Shown here piece by piece: positions 9,201 to 16,050 of a stretch of 16,471 nucleotides of DNA. A program made the translations under genes and the position numbers. Source of the DNA: Chitinophagaceae bacterium (GTDB lineage Bacteria > Bacteroidota > Bacteroidia > Chitinophagales > Chitinophagaceae). The DNA lies in the NCBI GenBank assembly GCA_016741945.1, contig JACVCQ010000014.1:1-16471 (forward strand), read 5' to 3'. How positions within the stretch are numbered: the first letter of the stretch is position 1; each line of letters begins with the position of its first letter. The notes under the pieces were generated by a model. That model did not search any database and was not told where the DNA came from. It saw only the letters and a list, made by a program, of their open reading frames with translations.

Positions 9201-9442
9201 CAAGATGGTTAATTGATGCCTCTTACCTGAATATCAGAAATATTAATTTGACTTATACATTACCTAAATCATTGATTTCAAAAATCAAAGCAAACAATGC
9301 TCAGGTTTTTGCAACGGTTGAAAATGTTGCATTTTTCTCGAAGAGAAAAGGTATGAATAATCAGCAGGCGTTCAGTGGGGTTACCTCCAATGCTTATCCG
9401 CCTTCAAGAGTATTCACACTTGGATTTACTTTAAACTTATAA
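6254..9442 (+). CDS. SusC/RagA-family TonB-dependent outer-membrane transporter (SusC2)
   Basis: This is the barrel of the second pair, with 1062 residues from the chosen start. The frame is open back to 6059, but the ATG at 6254 is preferred. It gives MRKFVTVLLCLLL, a clean signal peptide (1-20, cut near LMA/Q) matching the paralogues, and the longer version would swallow the promoter. Next come a CarboxypepD_reg-like domain (about 24-95, TITGKVTDEKDGTPITGVSV) and the TonB-box-like DEVVVVAYGTAKK (100-112), with Ala where SusC1 has Gly. The plug (about 115-228) has IRVRGFGSI, VVDGVP and LKDAAATALYGSRAANGV. The barrel contains RRDGNSRFAPDSRWGTFW and ends RVFTLGFTLNL, so the last residue is Leu rather than the usual Phe. 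No STN domain is present. susD2 follows after 10 bases. The substrate is unknown. Confidence 0.95.
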   Translation: MRKFVTVLLCLLLASVQLMAQNKTITGKVTDEKDGTPITGVSVTVTGATGTVTAADGTFRIVVPASAKTIEFSYVGFATQRLNIAATMTVALKREDANLDEVVVVAYGTAKKETLTGSVGQIKSADYAKRPLSNVTAAIEGAVPGVVTSTANGQPGSGISIRVRGFGSINATSEPLFVVDGVPYVGGTSNINPDDVESTTILKDAAATALYGSRAANGVVMITTKKGRKGRNNISIRGLQGVVTRGLPEYERVDAFQYYPLMWESYRNSLVYPASGAPISIDSASRVASGLTTRTGIQGLLAYNPFNVPNNAIVDVNGKINPNARLIYGDDLDWTRDLMRDGTRRDYSVNLSGGADKSDYFFSMGYLKETGYTIRSDFERFTARLNMNVQPLSWFKTGLNISGNYSSSNTASDGGSTSFVNPFFYSRNIGPIYPVYAHDMTTGAYLIDPATGTRFWDLGNMGGAMGVPNRPSGGFAGRHALAETVLNEQNFRRTVVSARQYTDITFLRDFKFTNNVSVDFENQYNGSFQNTLVGDGAPAGRADREFGSSTGLVLSQILNYGKRFGSSHRLDALVGHESFNQLDLGLRGFKQGQSLSGNTELNNFTTINSATSSLDRYRIESFFSRVNYDYKGKYFASGSIRRDGNSRFAPDSRWGTFWSIGGGWNLDKEDFMKNVSWVNLLKLRGSYGVVGVADGIGFYAYQGLYSFANNANEPGIVQSQTAFLNRKLTWETNQQFDIGVDFSLFKSRINGSFEFYNRNSTDLLFAVPQPLSSGALTVNQNTATMYNRGLELQLTGDIIKNKNLIWNMGVNLSTVTNKITKMPESVPEFITGTKKYAVGNSIFDYWLRSYYGVDPTDGSALYVAENTTPGPTVRLISNKSGGFDTVTTAIANGRFANMGTTIPDLYGSFTESITYKNFTLSALFTFQIGGKTYDGLYAALMSSGNYGGAIHTDMLKRWQKPGDVTNIPRLDAGRTADFNAASSRWLIDASYLNIRNINLTYTLPKSLISKIKANNAQVFATVENVAFFSKRKGMNNQQAFSGVTSNAYPPSRVFTLGFTLNL

Positions 9443-9452
9443 ACAGACAGTT

Positions 9453-10931
9453 ATGAAAAAATATATCTTATCATCTCTGGCACTGGCAACGCTTGCTTTC
9501 AGTTCTTGTAAAAAAGAATTTTTGGATACATATCCCACTACATCAGTAGCAGCTGCTGATGCATTAGCCAGTACCGGTAACGCTATTGCTGCACTCAATG
9601 GAATTCACCGTATCATGTATGTACAATATGACGCGCAAGGACAGGCAGGTGAAGGGTCTAACAATATTTTCAGGGATTTAATGGGAGAGGATATTGTGTA
9701 TCCGCTCGCTAATGGAAGTACAGGATTAATTGGCTGGATGCGCTGGCAGACACATAGAAACGTAAACGCGGGTGATTTGCGTTATTTATATCGTTTCTAT
9801 TATAGACTTATTTCCAATGCCAATGTGCTGATCAATAATATTGATGGTGTACCCGGACCTGATGCTGATAAAAGAATGGTAAAAGGACAGGCATTGGCCT
9901 ATCGAGCATGGTCTCATTTTCAATTGGTACAATTATGGGGTAAACGTTATGTGGCAGGTGCTCCTAATACACAACCCGGTGTTCCTTTATTGTTAACCAA
10001 TACACTGGAAGGTCAACCTAGAGCCTCTGTAGAAGAAGTGTATACACAAATTAATAAAGATCTCGATGAAGCATTAACTCTATTGGCAGGTTATACACGT
10101 GCCGGAACAGCTGCTAAGTCTAATTTCAATGTCAATGTGGTGCATGGTATCAGAGCACGTGTGGCTTTAACACAACAAAACTGGGAATTGGCTGCTACCA
10201 GTGCGATTGCTGCCAGAAATGGATTTACACTCATGAGTAATGCGCAATACTTAAGTGGATTCAATGATATTACCAATCCGGAATGGATCTGGGGTAGTCG
10301 TCAAATTGACGACCACAACACATTCTTCTTTTCTTATTTTGCGTACATCTCTGCGAATTTTAACTCAACGGTATTACGTACACAACCAAGAGCTATCAAT
10401 GCTAATTTATGGGATGCAATACCTGCAACGGATATCCGTAAACAATGCTGGGATCGCACAGGTGCTACTGTTCCTATACCACCGGGTGGTGCAAGAGTGC
10501 CTTATCAGAATAAGAAGTTTCTTGCTAAGAGCAGTTCACTCAGTGTAGGAGATGTACCGTATATGCGTGCTGCTGAGATGTTCTTGATAGAAGCAGAAGC
10601 AAGAGCCAGACAAGGACAAAATCTTGCGGCACAAACAGCATTATTCACGCTGGTACGCAACCGAAATGCTTCTTATATACAATCAACAGCTACCGGTCAG
10701 GCATTGATTGATGAGATTCTTTTTAACAGACGTATTGAATTATGGGGTGAAGGTTTTCGTTTCACAGATTTGAAGCGTTTAAATTTACCGATGTCTCGTG
10801 CAGGAATACCTAATCATCTGGTTGCTTTAACCCAAGTAACAACAGTACCAACCGGTGATATACAGTGGGAGTTTTTATTCCCGCAAGATGAAATGAATGC
10901 TAATAAAGCAATTGTTCAAAATCCGCTTTAA
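9453..10931 (+). CDS. SusD/RagB-family surface nutrient-binding lipoprotein (SusD2)
   Basis: This is the lipoprotein partner of SusC2, with 492 residues. The lipobox is FSSC (lipidated Cys19), followed by KKEFLDTYPTT, a common SusD mature start. The TPR-like N-terminal part contains QALAYRAWSHFQLVQLWGKRY (146-166), PGVPLLL (175-181) and a VEEVYTQINKDLDEAL segment (193-208). The C-terminal part has MRAAEMFLIEAEARARQGQ (371-389), LVRNRN (400-405) and NRRIELWGEGFRFTDLKRLNLP (425-446). The ending QWEFLFPQDEMNANKAIVQNPL fits the family. It starts 10 bases after susC2, the tightest spacing of the three pairs, which points to co-transcription. Two hairpins follow the stop codon. It appears complete. 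Confidence 0.95.
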   Translation: MKKYILSSLALATLAFSSCKKEFLDTYPTTSVAAADALASTGNAIAALNGIHRIMYVQYDAQGQAGEGSNNIFRDLMGEDIVYPLANGSTGLIGWMRWQTHRNVNAGDLRYLYRFYYRLISNANVLINNIDGVPGPDADKRMVKGQALAYRAWSHFQLVQLWGKRYVAGAPNTQPGVPLLLTNTLEGQPRASVEEVYTQINKDLDEALTLLAGYTRAGTAAKSNFNVNVVHGIRARVALTQQNWELAATSAIAARNGFTLMSNAQYLSGFNDITNPEWIWGSRQIDDHNTFFFSYFAYISANFNSTVLRTQPRAINANLWDAIPATDIRKQCWDRTGATVPIPPGGARVPYQNKKFLAKSSSLSVGDVPYMRAAEMFLIEAEARARQGQNLAAQTALFTLVRNRNASYIQSTATGQALIDEILFNRRIELWGEGFRFTDLKRLNLPMSRAGIPNHLVALTQVTTVPTGDIQWEFLFPQDEMNANKAIVQNPL

Positions 10932-10934
10932 TTT

Positions 10935-10952
10935 GTTGAAGAATGCTTCAAC
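10935..10952 (+). repeat. Short hairpin directly after susD2
   Basis: GTTGAAG (10935-10941) and CTTCAAC (10946-10952) form a 7-bp stem with an AATG loop, three bases after the stop codon. There is no T-run of its own, so it is more likely an mRNA 3'-end stabiliser or accessory stem in front of the terminator at 10956 than a terminator itself. Confidence 0.5.
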
Positions 10953-10955
10953 AGT

Positions 10956-10991
10956 AAAAAATGGTCAGCAATTTTTTTGCTGACCATTTTT
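10956..10991 (+). terminator. Rho-independent terminator after susD2
   Basis: TGGTCAGCA (10962-10970) pairs perfectly with TGCTGACCA (10978-10986) around a T-rich seven-base loop. Flanking A's (10956-10961) and T's (10987-10991) extend the stem to about 14 bp and provide the T-run. It closes the second pair. Confidence 0.9.
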
Positions 10992-11034
10992 ATTTTCAAG
11001 ATTAGAGCGAGATTAAAAAACTATTTTTTTCATA

Positions 11035-11045
11035 TTGATAATCAA
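11035..11045. promoter_or_regulatory. TTGATAATCAA palindrome upstream of susC3 (possible operator)
   Basis: This is a perfect 11-base palindrome (TTGAT, A, ATCAA). It ends 76 bases before the susC3 -7 box. It is the most symmetric member of the TTGATAA-like sites found before all four susC genes. A second overlapping repeat (AATCAA at 11040-11045 with TTGATT at 11049-11054) adds symmetry. No regulator gene is nearby, so the binding protein is unknown. Confidence 0.35.
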
Positions 11046-11054
11046 AGCTTGATT

Positions 11055-11080
11055 GGTTATTTCCTAAAAACGAAATAACT
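11055..11080. repeat. Inverted repeat in the susD2-susC3 gap
   Basis: GTTATTTC (11056-11063) and GAAATAAC (11072-11079) are a perfect 8-bp inverted repeat with an eight-base spacer, extendable by one wobble pair. It lies about 40 bases before the susC3 -7 box and should be outside the transcript. It may be a regulator site. It lacks the T-run expected of a terminator. Confidence 0.35.
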
Positions 11081-11121
11081 AAATCGGTGAAATGAGCAGC
11101 ATTTTTAAATAAGCACATGTC

Positions 11122-11129
11122 TATTCTTG
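11122..11129 (+). promoter_or_regulatory. Promoter -7 box of susC3
   Basis: TATTCTTG is identical to the susC2 box and one base from TAnnTTTG. A T-run (11102-11106) lies near the -33 position but no clear TTG is present. The box is 59 bases before the start codon, implying a leader of roughly 55 bases. Confidence 0.45.
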
Positions 11130-11188
11130 CGCATATATGTTTTCTTTAACATAACTTGCGCATCGCATTTTACTTTAAAAACTGAAAT

Positions 11189-14100
11189 ATGAGAAAACTA
11201 GTCACAATGTTATTGTGTGTGATGCTTGCATTGCCACAAGTTTGGGCTCAAACCAGGGTCATTACTGGTAAAGTAACTGACCAGAGAAATGGGCAACCGC
11301 TCTCCGGTGTTACCGTGAGTGCAGGAACGACCAACACTTTATCGGATGCCAGCGGTGATTACAGATTATCTGTAGCTGCCGGTGCTAAATCCATTATTTT
11401 TTCTTTTGTAGGTTTTACGAATCGTGAAATCACGATTGGATCAGGAAATGTGATCAACATCACATTACTTCCAGAAACAAAGTCATTGGAAGAAGTAGTT
11501 GTAACCGGTTATTCTAATCGTAAGAGACAAGACTTTACTGGTGCTGCGGCAAAAGTTGCTTCCAAGCAAATTGAGCAAGTGCCTATTGCTTCTTTCGAGC
11601 AAATCTTACAAGGTCGTGCTCCAGGATTGTATATCGCTTCAGGTTCAGGTCAGCCGGGTGCATCGGCTCGTGTGAACATTCGCGGTGTGGGATCTATTTC
11701 GGGTGGTAATGACCCACTGTATGTATTAGATGGTGTTCCCATTGAAACTTCAGTATTCAGAACCATGAACCCTAACGATTTTGAAAGCGTAGATGTGTTG
11801 AAAGATGCGGCAGGTGCAGGTTTGTACGGTTCGAGAGGTGCAAATGGGGTAATTGTAATTACTTCTAAGAAAGGTGTATCAGGTAAAACACGTTTACAAT
11901 ATCGTGGTCAGGCTGGTGTATCTCTTGCACCTACTCAAAATAATCTGCAGTTGATGAATACTGCTCAGCGTCTTGAGTACGAAGAGAAAATTTTAGGTGG
12001 TGGTGGTTTATTACCTGTGAATGGAAACTCAGGATTCCCTGGTTGGGATAACAGTCCTAATAATCCATTCTTTGCAACCTTAACTCCTGCTCAACAAGCT
12101 GCACGTAGAGCTATTTTAGATTCAGTGCGTAACATCAATACAGATTGGGCTGATATCATGTTTAGAAATGGTACTTTCCGTTCACATGAAATCAATGCAT
12201 CTGGTGGTACTTCTAACTTGAATTTCTATACTTCTTTATCTGTGTACAATCAACAGGGTATCATTCACAGGTCAAACCTTGATCGTTACACTTTCCGCGC
12301 AAATATTGATTTTAAAACAGAGCGCTTAACGGTAGCTGTACGTTCTTTTGCGGGTTGGAGTACACAGGCAGGTATCGAATCTGAAGCAGGTGTAGCATTG
12401 GCTAATCCTATTGCAGCTGCCTACCTAGAATTACCCTATCGCCGTTTTAGAGGCAATGATGGTAGAGTATTAACGGGTGCAGGATTAACGGCTTCTAATG
12501 CGTATGATCGTTTGTTTACCACAACATCTAATATCAATCAATTCAAAGGAAATTTAGGTGTTACCATTACCTATAATATCTGGGGGGGTATTTCATTCAA
12601 ATCTACCAATGGTATTGACTGGCGTAATAACAATACCAATCGTTTCATAGACCCTAATTCTTTTGCAGGTCGTAACGTTGCACAAGGTCAGCAAGGTTTA
12701 TACACAGAAGGTAACTCAGAAAATTTGCAATACCTGACTACTACCGGTTTGGTGTTCAATAAAACATTCAATGGTGTGCATGCTGTTAATGCTGCATTGA
12801 TGTATGAAGGTATCCGCAATAGAGAAAGAAATTTCTCAGCTACTGGTTTTGGTTTGAACAATAAACTACCCAATACGCCAGCTGCTATTACTCCTGGATC
12901 AGCTACTAATAATTTGATTCCCCAGATTGGTGGTGGAAGAACATTTAATGGTTTGTCTTCAACCTTCCTTACTGCTGATTATACGTATAACAGAAAATAC
13001 AGTGTTTCAGCTAGTTTGAGAAGAGATGTTCCTTCTCAAGTACCTGCAAAAAACAGGGAAAACATTTTCTGGACTGCAGGTGTGAACTGGAATGTGCTGA
13101 TGGAGAAATTTATGGAAAAACAGAATTTTTTCCAAGATATGCGTGTGCGTCTGAGTTATGGAGAAACAGGTAACGTGAATGGTTTTACTTCTAACTTCGG
13201 TTACATCTCTTCATATGGTGCAGGTAGCTACGCCGGTGTTGCTGGTATTGTACCTACTTCTCCAGGGAATGAAGATTACAAACTGGAAAGCCAGGTTATT
13301 ACCAATATTGGAGTTGATCTTGCTTTCTGGAACAATAGAGCACGTTTTACAGCTGATTACTTTATCAAAGATTCAAGAGATCTGTTTGTAAACCAAAACT
13401 TATCACGTACTACCGGTTTTACATCTTTATCTACCAATGCTGCGCAAGTTAGAAACTCTGGTGTGGATCTTGCCTTGAGTGTAGATGTTATTACTAAAAA
13501 AGATTTGACGGTTACTTTGGGTGTGAATGGTGGCTTCCTGAAAAACGAAGTTCGCAGCTTAGGTTTGTTAACAGAAATTCCTCAGGGTACAGGTATCATC
13601 CGTGTTGGTTTGCCACTGGGTAGCCACTTTGCAGTAGGTTACAGAGGTGTTGATCCTGCTACAGGAGATCCGATTTATGAAGATATCAATGGTAATCCTA
13701 CATTTTTGTACTCAGCAGCTAATAACCGTGCGGTGTTTGGAACCTTTATTCCAAGTTTTACCGGTGGTGCTACTTTGGATGTAACCTGGAAGAATATTAG
13801 TCTTTCCGCGCTATTTACTACCGCACAGGATGTAGCTCGTTTCAACAATGAGTCATTTTTCTATGAAACAACCAACTCAAATCTCGCATTCAATAAGCGT
13901 GTTGAAATGTTGACACAGACTTGGCAAAAGCCTGGTGATATTACCAGTTATCAGCGAATTGGTACTCCTCGTCAGTTTAGTAGTAAAGATATCAGAGATG
14001 CTAGCTTTATCCGTTTCCGTAATCTACAGGTAGGGTACACTTTCCAGCCAAAGAATCCCTCAAAATCAATCAAAAGTTTCCGTTTGTGGGGTCAGGGGCA

Positions 14101-14218
14101 GAATTTGGTTACCTGGACCAAATGGACCGGTTTCGATCCTGAAGAGAGCAATAATATTGCTACTTATGAGTTCCCGAATCCAAGAACATTCACTATTGGT
14201 TTGGACATCAATTTCTAA
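11189..14218 (+). CDS. SusC/RagA-family TonB-dependent outer-membrane transporter (SusC3)
   Basis: This is the barrel of the third pair and the shortest complete SusC here, at 1009 residues. It has a signal peptide (1-20, cut near VWA/Q) and a CarboxypepD_reg-like domain (about 24-95, VITGKVTDQRNGQPLSGVTVSA). The TonB-box-like EEVVVTGYSNRKRQ (101-114) differs from the VVVVxYGTxKK of SusC1 and SusC2. The plug (about 116-230) has VNIRGVGSI, VLDGVP and LKDAAGAGLYGSRGANGVIVI. The barrel ends RTFTIGLDINF with the expected C-terminal Phe. Over its first 140 residues it is clearly closest to SusC4. A run of seven G's at 12582-12588 encodes Trp-Gly-Gly within the barrel and leaves the frame intact. 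No STN domain is present. susD3 follows after 21 bases. The substrate is unknown. Confidence 0.96.
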   Translation: MRKLVTMLLCVMLALPQVWAQTRVITGKVTDQRNGQPLSGVTVSAGTTNTLSDASGDYRLSVAAGAKSIIFSFVGFTNREITIGSGNVINITLLPETKSLEEVVVTGYSNRKRQDFTGAAAKVASKQIEQVPIASFEQILQGRAPGLYIASGSGQPGASARVNIRGVGSISGGNDPLYVLDGVPIETSVFRTMNPNDFESVDVLKDAAGAGLYGSRGANGVIVITSKKGVSGKTRLQYRGQAGVSLAPTQNNLQLMNTAQRLEYEEKILGGGGLLPVNGNSGFPGWDNSPNNPFFATLTPAQQAARRAILDSVRNINTDWADIMFRNGTFRSHEINASGGTSNLNFYTSLSVYNQQGIIHRSNLDRYTFRANIDFKTERLTVAVRSFAGWSTQAGIESEAGVALANPIAAAYLELPYRRFRGNDGRVLTGAGLTASNAYDRLFTTTSNINQFKGNLGVTITYNIWGGISFKSTNGIDWRNNNTNRFIDPNSFAGRNVAQGQQGLYTEGNSENLQYLTTTGLVFNKTFNGVHAVNAALMYEGIRNRERNFSATGFGLNNKLPNTPAAITPGSATNNLIPQIGGGRTFNGLSSTFLTADYTYNRKYSVSASLRRDVPSQVPAKNRENIFWTAGVNWNVLMEKFMEKQNFFQDMRVRLSYGETGNVNGFTSNFGYISSYGAGSYAGVAGIVPTSPGNEDYKLESQVITNIGVDLAFWNNRARFTADYFIKDSRDLFVNQNLSRTTGFTSLSTNAAQVRNSGVDLALSVDVITKKDLTVTLGVNGGFLKNEVRSLGLLTEIPQGTGIIRVGLPLGSHFAVGYRGVDPATGDPIYEDINGNPTFLYSAANNRAVFGTFIPSFTGGATLDVTWKNISLSALFTTAQDVARFNNESFFYETTNSNLAFNKRVEMLTQTWQKPGDITSYQRIGTPRQFSSKDIRDASFIRFRNLQVGYTFQPKNPSKSIKSFRLWGQGQNLVTWTKWTGFDPEESNNIATYEFPNPRTFTIGLDINF
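12582..12588 (+). repeat. G7 homopolymer inside susC3
   Basis: Seven consecutive G's lie in the codons tgg-ggg-ggt (from 12581) in the first half of the barrel. This is the longest G-run I noticed in a window that is otherwise A/T-rich. The reading frame is intact as given. Such a tract can slip during replication or sequencing. Confidence 0.6.
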
Positions 14219-14239
14219 ACAAACACAACAGATTAGTAT

Positions 14240-15688
14240 ATGAAAAAAGTAATAAGTTATTTCCTTGGGATACTTTTCCTAGTAGGTGCTACCTCTTGTG
14301 AAAAGCAACTAACGGATATACAACCAATAGATCAAATACCCGCACAGAATGCCATCTCTACATTGAATGATGTAGGATCAGCTGTCAACGGTGTATATGG
14401 TACCTACTTAGGTAGAAGACCGTCTTATTTGAGTTCCTTTATGACAGATGAAGTACGTTTGGGTACAGGCTCTGAATACCGTAACGTAGGTAATATTTTG
14501 TTCAACTGGCAGCATGTGTCTGATAGCCAGGATTGGAGAGATGGTGAGAATGGAGGTGCATGGACGAACCTGTATCAAGTGATCGACCGTGCGAACCGTG
14601 TTTTAGAATTGATGGTTCCAGTACCAAACGCAAATGCAACTGAAGAAACATTGAAGAATCAATACCGTGGTGAAATGCTGGCCATTAGAGCAATGGCTCA
14701 CCTGGAATTGTTACGTTGGTATGCGCCTACACCACAGTATACTGCTGATCAGTTAGGGGTTGTGCTACAGAGAGAATATGTAAAGGCGCCGGGTTCTTAC
14801 CGTCCTACACGTAATACTCAAGGTGAAGTAATGAACCAGGTAAATGCAGATTTGGCAGAAGCAAGAAACTTGATCCCAACCACTTTCACAGAAATCAGCC
14901 GTATTACTAGGAATGCAGTTATTGCTTCTCAGGTAAGGGCAGCCGTTCATACTCGTTCATGGCAGACTGTAGTGGATAGAGCGAATGAGTTGTTGGCATT
15001 GCAGCCAATCTCAAGCAGAGCTAACTATGCTACTTTATGGACTACCCGTTCTATTTCCCCTGCTAACCAGAGTACCGAAATTATCTGGAGACTCAATGTG
15101 CAGCTAGGTAATTTAGGCGCTGCAGTTGGTTCATTATGGCAGGATGTAGGAACAGGCGCGCAGCAGGCTGCTCCTGCTCAGAAACTACTGAATACTTTTG
15201 ACCAAGCCAATGATATCCGTTTCAGTACTTTCTTTAGAACCAGTCCAAGAAACCTGATTGCTAAATATGGTGTTGTATTAACAGGTAACGGAGAAAATTT
15301 CCAATACGATATCAAAATGATTCGTAGCTCGGAAATCTTACTAGCTCGTGCAGAAGCTTATGCAGAGTTGAATAATCTTACTGCTGCTAATGCTGATTTG
15401 AATACACTCAGATCCAACCGTATCACAGGGTATATTCATCTTCCAATATTAGACAGAAATCAGTTGATTAATGAGATTTTACTGGAGCGTTATAAAGAGC
15501 TTTGCTATGAAGGTCAGCGCTATTTTGATTTAAAGAGAAGAGCATTACCCATCACCCGTGATTTAGCGGATGCAGGAAACCAAACCACCATCCAAACATT
15601 GGCGCCAACCAATCCCAAATATATTCTGCCAATTCCTCAGCAGGAAACTTTTGCAAATCCAAATATGCAACAGAATGCAGGATATTAA
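14240..15688 (+). CDS. SusD/RagB-family surface nutrient-binding lipoprotein (SusD3)
   Basis: This is the lipoprotein partner of SusC3, with 482 residues. The lipobox is ATSC (lipidated Cys20), followed by EKQLTDIQP. The N-terminal helical part has the SusD landmark GEMLAIRAMAHLELLRWYAPTP (144-165) and NQVNADLAEARNLIP (199-213). The usual PGVPL loop is replaced by LGVVLQREYV (172-181). The C-terminal part contains IRSSEILLARAEAYAELNN (361-379), LNTLRSNR (387-394) and ERYKELCYEGQRYFDLKRRALP (416-437). It ends with the classic PIPQQETFANPNMQQNAGY. It starts 21 bases after susC3 and is followed by a strong terminator 28 bases after its stop. It is complete and, by eye, more divergent from SusD1 and SusD2 than they are from each other. 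Confidence 0.95.
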   Translation: MKKVISYFLGILFLVGATSCEKQLTDIQPIDQIPAQNAISTLNDVGSAVNGVYGTYLGRRPSYLSSFMTDEVRLGTGSEYRNVGNILFNWQHVSDSQDWRDGENGGAWTNLYQVIDRANRVLELMVPVPNANATEETLKNQYRGEMLAIRAMAHLELLRWYAPTPQYTADQLGVVLQREYVKAPGSYRPTRNTQGEVMNQVNADLAEARNLIPTTFTEISRITRNAVIASQVRAAVHTRSWQTVVDRANELLALQPISSRANYATLWTTRSISPANQSTEIIWRLNVQLGNLGAAVGSLWQDVGTGAQQAAPAQKLLNTFDQANDIRFSTFFRTSPRNLIAKYGVVLTGNGENFQYDIKMIRSSEILLARAEAYAELNNLTAANADLNTLRSNRITGYIHLPILDRNQLINEILLERYKELCYEGQRYFDLKRRALPITRDLADAGNQTTIQTLAPTNPKYILPIPQQETFANPNMQQNAGY

Positions 15689-15716
15689 TTCGATCCTAGT
15701 TTAATATAATTTTTTT

Positions 15717-15763
15717 GGAATAAAAAAGTCCCGGATGATAGACATCTGGGACTTTTTTATTCC
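15717..15763 (+). terminator. Rho-independent terminator after susD3
   Basis: Bases 15717-15737 pair with 15743-15763 over 21 bp, all matched except one G-U wobble, around a five-base loop. The core AGTCCC/GGGACT is followed by six T's. The A-run on the left arm mirrors the T-run, so it may act in both directions. It is the longest hairpin found in the window and closes the third pair. Confidence 0.93.
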
Positions 15764-15907
15764 ACTATTTGAAGTCTGAATGTTTTCAAGAAGCAGCTGA
15801 TATTGTAATGTGTACAACTGACACTTTTACATCTTTTACATATAAAATGGATATGCGATTATGAAAATTTGTGACATAATTTTTATTGTAATTCATTTAT
15901 TTTTCGT

Positions 15908-15940
15908 CTAATTATCAACGATAAATAAATTAATAATTAG
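15908..15940. repeat. Inverted repeat upstream of susC4 with TTGATAA-like site
   Basis: CTAATTAT (15908-15915) and ATAATTAG (15933-15940) are a perfect 8-bp inverted repeat with a 17-base spacer. The left arm overlaps ATTATCAA (15911-15918), the counterpart of the TTGATAA-type sites before the other susC genes. Low base complexity reduces confidence. Confidence 0.3.
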
Positions 15941-16008
15941 TACAATTTCTAATCAAGCTACATTACCTGCAGCATTTTGTGTTTTAGTGATGTCCATTTA
16001 TGTAAATT

Positions 16009-16016
16009 TATCTTTT
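16009..16016 (+). promoter_or_regulatory. Weak candidate -7 box of susC4
   Basis: TATCTTTT matches TAnnTTTG except for the last base and lies 34 bases before the start codon. No -33 element at the right spacing is seen. The TATTCTTG box of susC2 and susC3 is absent here, although other parts of the leader are shared with those genes. Confidence 0.25.
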
Positions 16017-16017
16017 C

Positions 16018-16050
16018 GTTAACTATTGCATTTTACTTAAAAACTAACAA
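16018..16050 (+). promoter_or_regulatory. susC4 5' leader sharing blocks with susC2 and susC3
   Basis: The block CGTTAACTATT also occurs in the susC2 leader (6231-6241). The block GCATTTTACTTAAAAACT occurs, with one extra T, in the susC3 leader (11165-11183). In susC2, susC3 and susC4 a TAAAA(A/G)CT string ends exactly five bases before the ATG. This suggests common descent of the leaders, perhaps with a role in translation initiation. Confidence 0.45.

Larger units (their letters stand above)
15764..16050 (+). other. A/T-rich gap between susD3 and susC4 (no gene seen)
   Basis: The full gap between the susD3 stop and the susC4 start is 362 bases. After the terminator it is strongly A/T-rich, with no convincing open frame or RNA gene. 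It holds a TTATCAA site, an inverted repeat and the susC4 leader. Nothing else could be recognised. Confidence 0.6.

Noticed and set aside
15764..16050. A/T-rich region as a possible replication origin or attachment site
   Set aside because: No DnaA-box cluster, tRNA, integrase or direct repeats are visible. A/T-rich susC upstream regions are usual in this phylum.
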